A stretch of 36,568 nt of DNA from Eubacterium sp. CAG:252 (lineage in GTDB: Bacteria > Bacillota > Clostridia > Lachnospirales > Lachnospiraceae): contig FR886344.1 of assembly GCA_000436535.1 (NCBI GenBank), positions 3,352-39,919 of the forward strand, written 5' to 3'. The notes beneath the pieces are model-generated. The model made no database searches and was not told the DNA's origin. It saw only the letters and a program-made list of their open reading frames with translations. The stretch's first letter is position 1, and each line of letters starts with the position of its first letter. Positions 33,635 to 36,568 of this stretch are shown here, one piece after another. The position numbers and the translations under genes were made by a program.

Positions 33635-34333
33635 ATGTTAGAGCTTAATCATGTCGGATATACTACTGAAGATGGTATGGAGATATTGAAAGATATTACT
33701 TTAAAGATTGATGAAAGATTTGTAGCTATAACAGGACCAAATGGTGGTGGTAAGTCTACACTTGCAAAGGTTATAGCTGGTATATATCAGCCAACAGAGG
33801 GTACTATTCTTCTTGATGGAGTTGATATAACTAATATGAGCATTACTGACAGGGCGAAGGAGGGCATAAGCTTTGCATTCCAGCAGCCTGTAAGATTTAA
33901 GGGGCTTAAAGTAAGGGATTTGCTAAGACTTGCGGCAGGTAAAGATGCTAAATACAGTGAGCTTAAGGGATATCTTGAGGAGGTAGGTCTTCACGCAGAG
34001 GATTATATTAACAGAGAGCTTAACAGTAGTCTTTCTGGTGGAGAGTTAAAAAGAATTGAGATAGCCATGATAAGGGCAAGGGGAACAAAGCTGTCACTTT
34101 TTGATGAACCAGAGGCAGGAATTGACCTTTGGAGCTTCCAAAATCTTATAAAAGTATTTGAGGAAATGCATACAACAAACCACGGAAGTATCATAATTAT
34201 AAGCCATCAGGAAAGAATTCTTGATATAGCTGACAAGATAGTAGTTATTAAGGATGGAACTATTGATAAGTATGGTGATAAGGAGGATATACTTCCACAG
34301 TTACTTGAGGGAACAGGTTCAATGGTCTGTTAA
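33635..34333 (+). CDS. sufC: Fe-S cluster assembly ATPase SufC
   Basis: A soluble ABC-type ATPase of 232 residues that works with SufB/SufD proteins to build Fe-S clusters. Walker A is GPNGGGKST, Q-loop FAFQQPVRFKG, signature SLSGGELKR, Walker B LSLFDEPEAGIDL and the switch His IIISHQE. The GELKR and EPEAGIDLW wording matches SufC rather than transport ATPases, and no membrane partner follows. GGAGG precedes ATG 33635. It is followed after 34 bp by the SufB-like gene, and the two form an operon. At 232 residues it is slightly shorter than the standard 250. Confidence 0.92.
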   Translation: MLELNHVGYTTEDGMEILKDITLKIDERFVAITGPNGGGKSTLAKVIAGIYQPTEGTILLDGVDITNMSITDRAKEGISFAFQQPVRFKGLKVRDLLRLAAGKDAKYSELKGYLEEVGLHAEDYINRELNSSLSGGELKRIEIAMIRARGTKLSLFDEPEAGIDLWSFQNLIKVFEEMHTTNHGSIIIISHQERILDIADKIVVIKDGTIDKYGDKEDILPQLLEGTGSMVC

Positions 34334-34367
34334 TCAGTCATAATATTCAAAGAAAGGATGCCATATA

Positions 34368-35285
34368 ATGGATGCAATAGAGAAGAAGCTTTTACATGAG
34401 GTTGCAGAACTTGATGCACTTCCTGTTGGAGCATACAATATAAGAGCAAATGGAAAGGCGGCAGCGCGTAATACAACTGCCAATATTGATATAGTTACAA
34501 AGGATGACAAGCCGGGAATAGACATATATATTAAGCCGGGAACCAAAAATGAGAGTGTGCATATTCCGGTTATCATAAGCCAGACAGGCCTTAAAGACCT
34601 TGTATACAATGATTTTCATATAGGAGAGAATGCGGATGTTACTATCATAGCCGGTTGTGGTATACACAACTGTGGAGATGATACATCAACACATGATGGA
34701 ATTCATACATTTTATGTTGGAAAAAATGCTAAGTTAAAGTATATAGAGAAGCACTACGGAGAGGGAGAAGGACGTGGAAAGCGTCTTATGAATCCAACAA
34801 CGATAGTCCATCTTGAAGATGGTGCTATTATGGATATGGAAACTTCCCAGATATCAGGAATAGATGATACTTTAAGGGAAACAAGCGGCGATATGGCGGC
34901 TGGTTCCAAGCTTACTATTCATGAAAATATAATGACTACAGGTGAGCAGCACGCAAAGACTGAGTTTAATATGGATGTCAATGGTGAGGATGCATCGGTT
35001 GATGTGGTTTCAAGAAGTGTTGCAAAGAATAACAGTTATCAGGAGTTTGTGAGCAGAATTAATGGTAATACAAAATGTGCAGGACACAGCTCATGCGATG
35101 CCATTATTATGGATAACGCCTGTGTTACAGCGAGTCCGCAGCTTAAGGCAAACAGTGTTGATGCAAGTCTTATACATGAGGCGGCTATAGGAAAAATAGC
35201 AGGCGACCAGCTTATAAAGCTTATGACACTTGGTCTTACAGAGGAAGAAGCGGAAGAGCAGATTGTAAATGGATTCCTGAGTTAG
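34368..35285 (+). CDS. sufB: SufB/SufD-family Fe-S scaffold protein (short form)
   Basis: A 305-residue scaffold of the SufBD family, predicted to hold the nascent Fe-S cluster with SufC. The beta-helix core shows DVTIIAGCGIHNCGDDTSTH, HTFYVGKNAKLKYIEKHYGE, NPTTIVHLEDGAIMDMETSQ and GHSSCDAIIMDN; the C-terminal region has HEAAIGKIAGDQLIKLMTLG and LTEEEAEEQIVNGFL, the SufC-binding end of the family. It lacks the ~150-residue N-terminal part of classical SufB, as in the minimal two-gene SufB-SufC systems described in anaerobes. No SufS, SufU or SufD gene is beside it. AAAGG precedes ATG 34368. Confidence 0.88.
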   Translation: MDAIEKKLLHEVAELDALPVGAYNIRANGKAAARNTTANIDIVTKDDKPGIDIYIKPGTKNESVHIPVIISQTGLKDLVYNDFHIGENADVTIIAGCGIHNCGDDTSTHDGIHTFYVGKNAKLKYIEKHYGEGEGRGKRLMNPTTIVHLEDGAIMDMETSQISGIDDTLRETSGDMAAGSKLTIHENIMTTGEQHAKTEFNMDVNGEDASVDVVSRSVAKNNSYQEFVSRINGNTKCAGHSSCDAIIMDNACVTASPQLKANSVDASLIHEAAIGKIAGDQLIKLMTLGLTEEEAEEQIVNGFLS

Positions 35286-35335
35286 AGAAGACGTTTGTAT
35301 TATAAGCAGAATATTTGTTACATTTAAAATGAAAT

Positions 35336-35375
35336 CTATAAATGAGTAAATCTGAAAAATTGCTAATTATATAGA
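35336..35375 (-). repeat. Family 1 element, one end (partial)
   Basis: CTATAAATGAGTAAATCTGA, then AAAATTGC, resembles the end of the reverse-oriented copies. The rest is unrecognisable AT-rich DNA. The gap 35286-35644 otherwise holds TTGACA at 35532 (a weak possible relQ promoter) and a GGCGGATA motif at about 35491. Confidence 0.5.
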
Positions 35376-35644
35376 TAAAATATTATATATTATAGTTACT
35401 GTATAATGTTATATAAACTAATATATATTATGGCAGATTAGATTGATAACGTATAAAGAGTGAAACAATCTGTAGTCATTATATTTATTGGCGGATAAGA
35501 CTTTATACAGTAACTTTTTATATGCGTTTAATTGACATTTTATGGATTACGGTTTAGCCTATTAACGGCAGATATAAATAGTGAAGTAAATATGATGATG
35601 CGTATAAAATAATATTTTAAGACAAAACAGGAGTTAATATAATT

Positions 35645-36433
35645 ATGGGCGTAGAAGAATTTTTAAAGCAGGAAGAAGAAAGATTTATAAGGGATAATCT
35701 TATGACAGACGAAATGTTTGACTTTATAAGAACTAATACGCTACCTTTCAACCAGCTTATGGCATACTACAGATGTGCGATTATGGAGGTGGAAACTAAG
35801 TTCAAGGTGCTCAATGAGCAGTTTTCACTACAATATGACAGAAATCCTATAGAATCTATAAAGACAAGAATTAAGTCAACAGAAGGAATCATAAAGAAGG
35901 CAAACAAGAAAAAAATTCCATTTACAATGCAGTCGATAGAGGAGAATATAAGGGATATAGCAGGAATAAGAGTTATATGTTCATTTTCAGAGGATATATA
36001 TATGCTTGCAGACTGCCTGTTAAAGCAGGATGATGTAAAGCTTATAGAGATGAAGGATTACATAAAGCATCCTAAGGAAAGTGGATACAGGAGTCTTCAC
36101 CTTATCATTGAGATACCGATATTCCTTCAGAATGAGAAAAGGCCTATGAAGGTTGAGGTTCAGTTAAGAACTATTGCTATGGACTTCTGGGCAAGTGTTG
36201 AGCATAAGTTAAGATATAAGAAGAATATACCTGACAGCGAGGCAGAAACGCTGGCAGTGGAGCTTTCAAGCTATGCAGACCAGCTTGCAGAGCTTGATTA
36301 TAAAATGGAGCAGATTAAGAAGCGTATAGTTGAAGCAGAAAAGGGTGCAGCGGCTTCAGAGGAGAGGAGAAGACCACTTCCAACTATTGGAGGGATGCTG
36401 GTGAAGAATAGGATTAATGGGCTTATAAAGTAG
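35645..36433 (+). CDS. relQ: Small alarmone synthetase (RelQ/YjbM-type GTP pyrophosphokinase)
   Basis: Makes (p)ppGpp from ATP and GTP or GDP, a signal for stress and growth control. At 262 residues it has the synthetase domain alone, without the hydrolase and regulatory domains of Rel. Visible motifs: RIKSTEGIIKKA, ENIRDIAGIRVICSF (Asp for metal), DYIKHPKESGYRSLHLII (GYRSLH) and KVEVQLRTIAMDFWASVEHK (E-x-Q-x-RT, with catalytic Glu). The C-terminal helix YKMEQIKKRIVEAEKG fits RelQ tetramer-forming forms. GGAG precedes ATG 35645. It stands alone after an AT-rich gap. The 135 bp after it, to the window edge, contain no gene that I can support. Confidence 0.93.
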   Translation: MGVEEFLKQEEERFIRDNLMTDEMFDFIRTNTLPFNQLMAYYRCAIMEVETKFKVLNEQFSLQYDRNPIESIKTRIKSTEGIIKKANKKKIPFTMQSIEENIRDIAGIRVICSFSEDIYMLADCLLKQDDVKLIEMKDYIKHPKESGYRSLHLIIEIPIFLQNEKRPMKVEVQLRTIAMDFWASVEHKLRYKKNIPDSEAETLAVELSSYADQLAELDYKMEQIKKRIVEAEKGAAASEERRRPLPTIGGMLVKNRINGLIK

Positions 36434-36568
36434 TGGCTGATTATAGTTATTGGCGAACGGACAACATAATATAAGCGGAAAATAGCGGGGAATATATCAC
36501 CGATGCCAGAAGATTTAATTGGCTATTTCTAAGACTTTTTATTTAGGTAGTAGCTACGGGTCGCTACC

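Noticed and set aside
1..36568. tRNA, rRNA or known riboswitch genes
   Set aside because: Visual search for tRNA arms, T-box AGGGTGGNACCGCG and common riboswitch cores found none.

Overview
The window is low-GC Gram-positive DNA, most like a member of the Lachnospiraceae (Clostridia). A Lachnospira/Eubacterium eligens-type genome is my best guess, from family resemblance only. Supporting signs are a FliB-type methylase, a DUF4317 protein, an Rpn-like protein, a minimal SufC/SufB pair, a RelQ-type alarmone synthetase, strong AGGAGG-like ribosome sites and very AT-rich intergenic DNA.

Layout. 1-462 is the broken 3' end of a serine-rich cell-wall-anchored surface protein. 868-15058 is a mostly housekeeping block on the minus strand: HD-domain protein, PD-(D/E)XK-like protein, a 63-bp tandem array, FtsH, CTP synthase, a phosphopantetheinyl transferase, a heterodimeric ABC exporter, a FliB-like methylase and a small membrane protein. 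15285-21380 is an accessory island. It has a plasmid-type ParA/ParB operon, five copies of the palindrome TGAACTCAGTTCA, decayed coding sequence, transposase remnants, several families of small terminal-inverted-repeat elements (some nested), a GC-rich structured repeat and a 15/16 match to the chromosomal parS site. 21386-24477 holds an acyl-ACP thioesterase, a probable small-RNA gene, a truncated Rpn-like nuclease and an internally deleted insertion sequence. 24646-36433 is again ordinary: a chemotaxis receptor, DUF4317 (minus), 6-phosphofructokinase coupled to polyphosphate kinase, DUF5662, SufC-SufB and RelQ. The last 135 bases hold no gene that I can recognise.

How parts fit together. 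ParA and ParB are translationally coupled. With the clustered palindromes upstream they look like a partition (or autoregulated DNA-binding) cassette left by an integrated plasmid or element. A 20-bp near-identical direct repeat lies on each side of it. pfk and ppk overlap by 16 bp, which links glycolysis with phosphate/energy storage, and RelQ (ppGpp) lies nearby. SufC and SufB form the core of an Fe-S cluster scaffold.

The most unusual content is the density of small repeats. A ~140-bp family with ends CTATAAATGAGCA (called family 1 here) has about ten full or partial copies. A ~260-bp family with ends CACCACTTTACAAC (family 2) includes one copy inserted into a family 1 element with a visible 7-8 bp target duplication. 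All assignments come from reading the sequence by eye; no database search was run.
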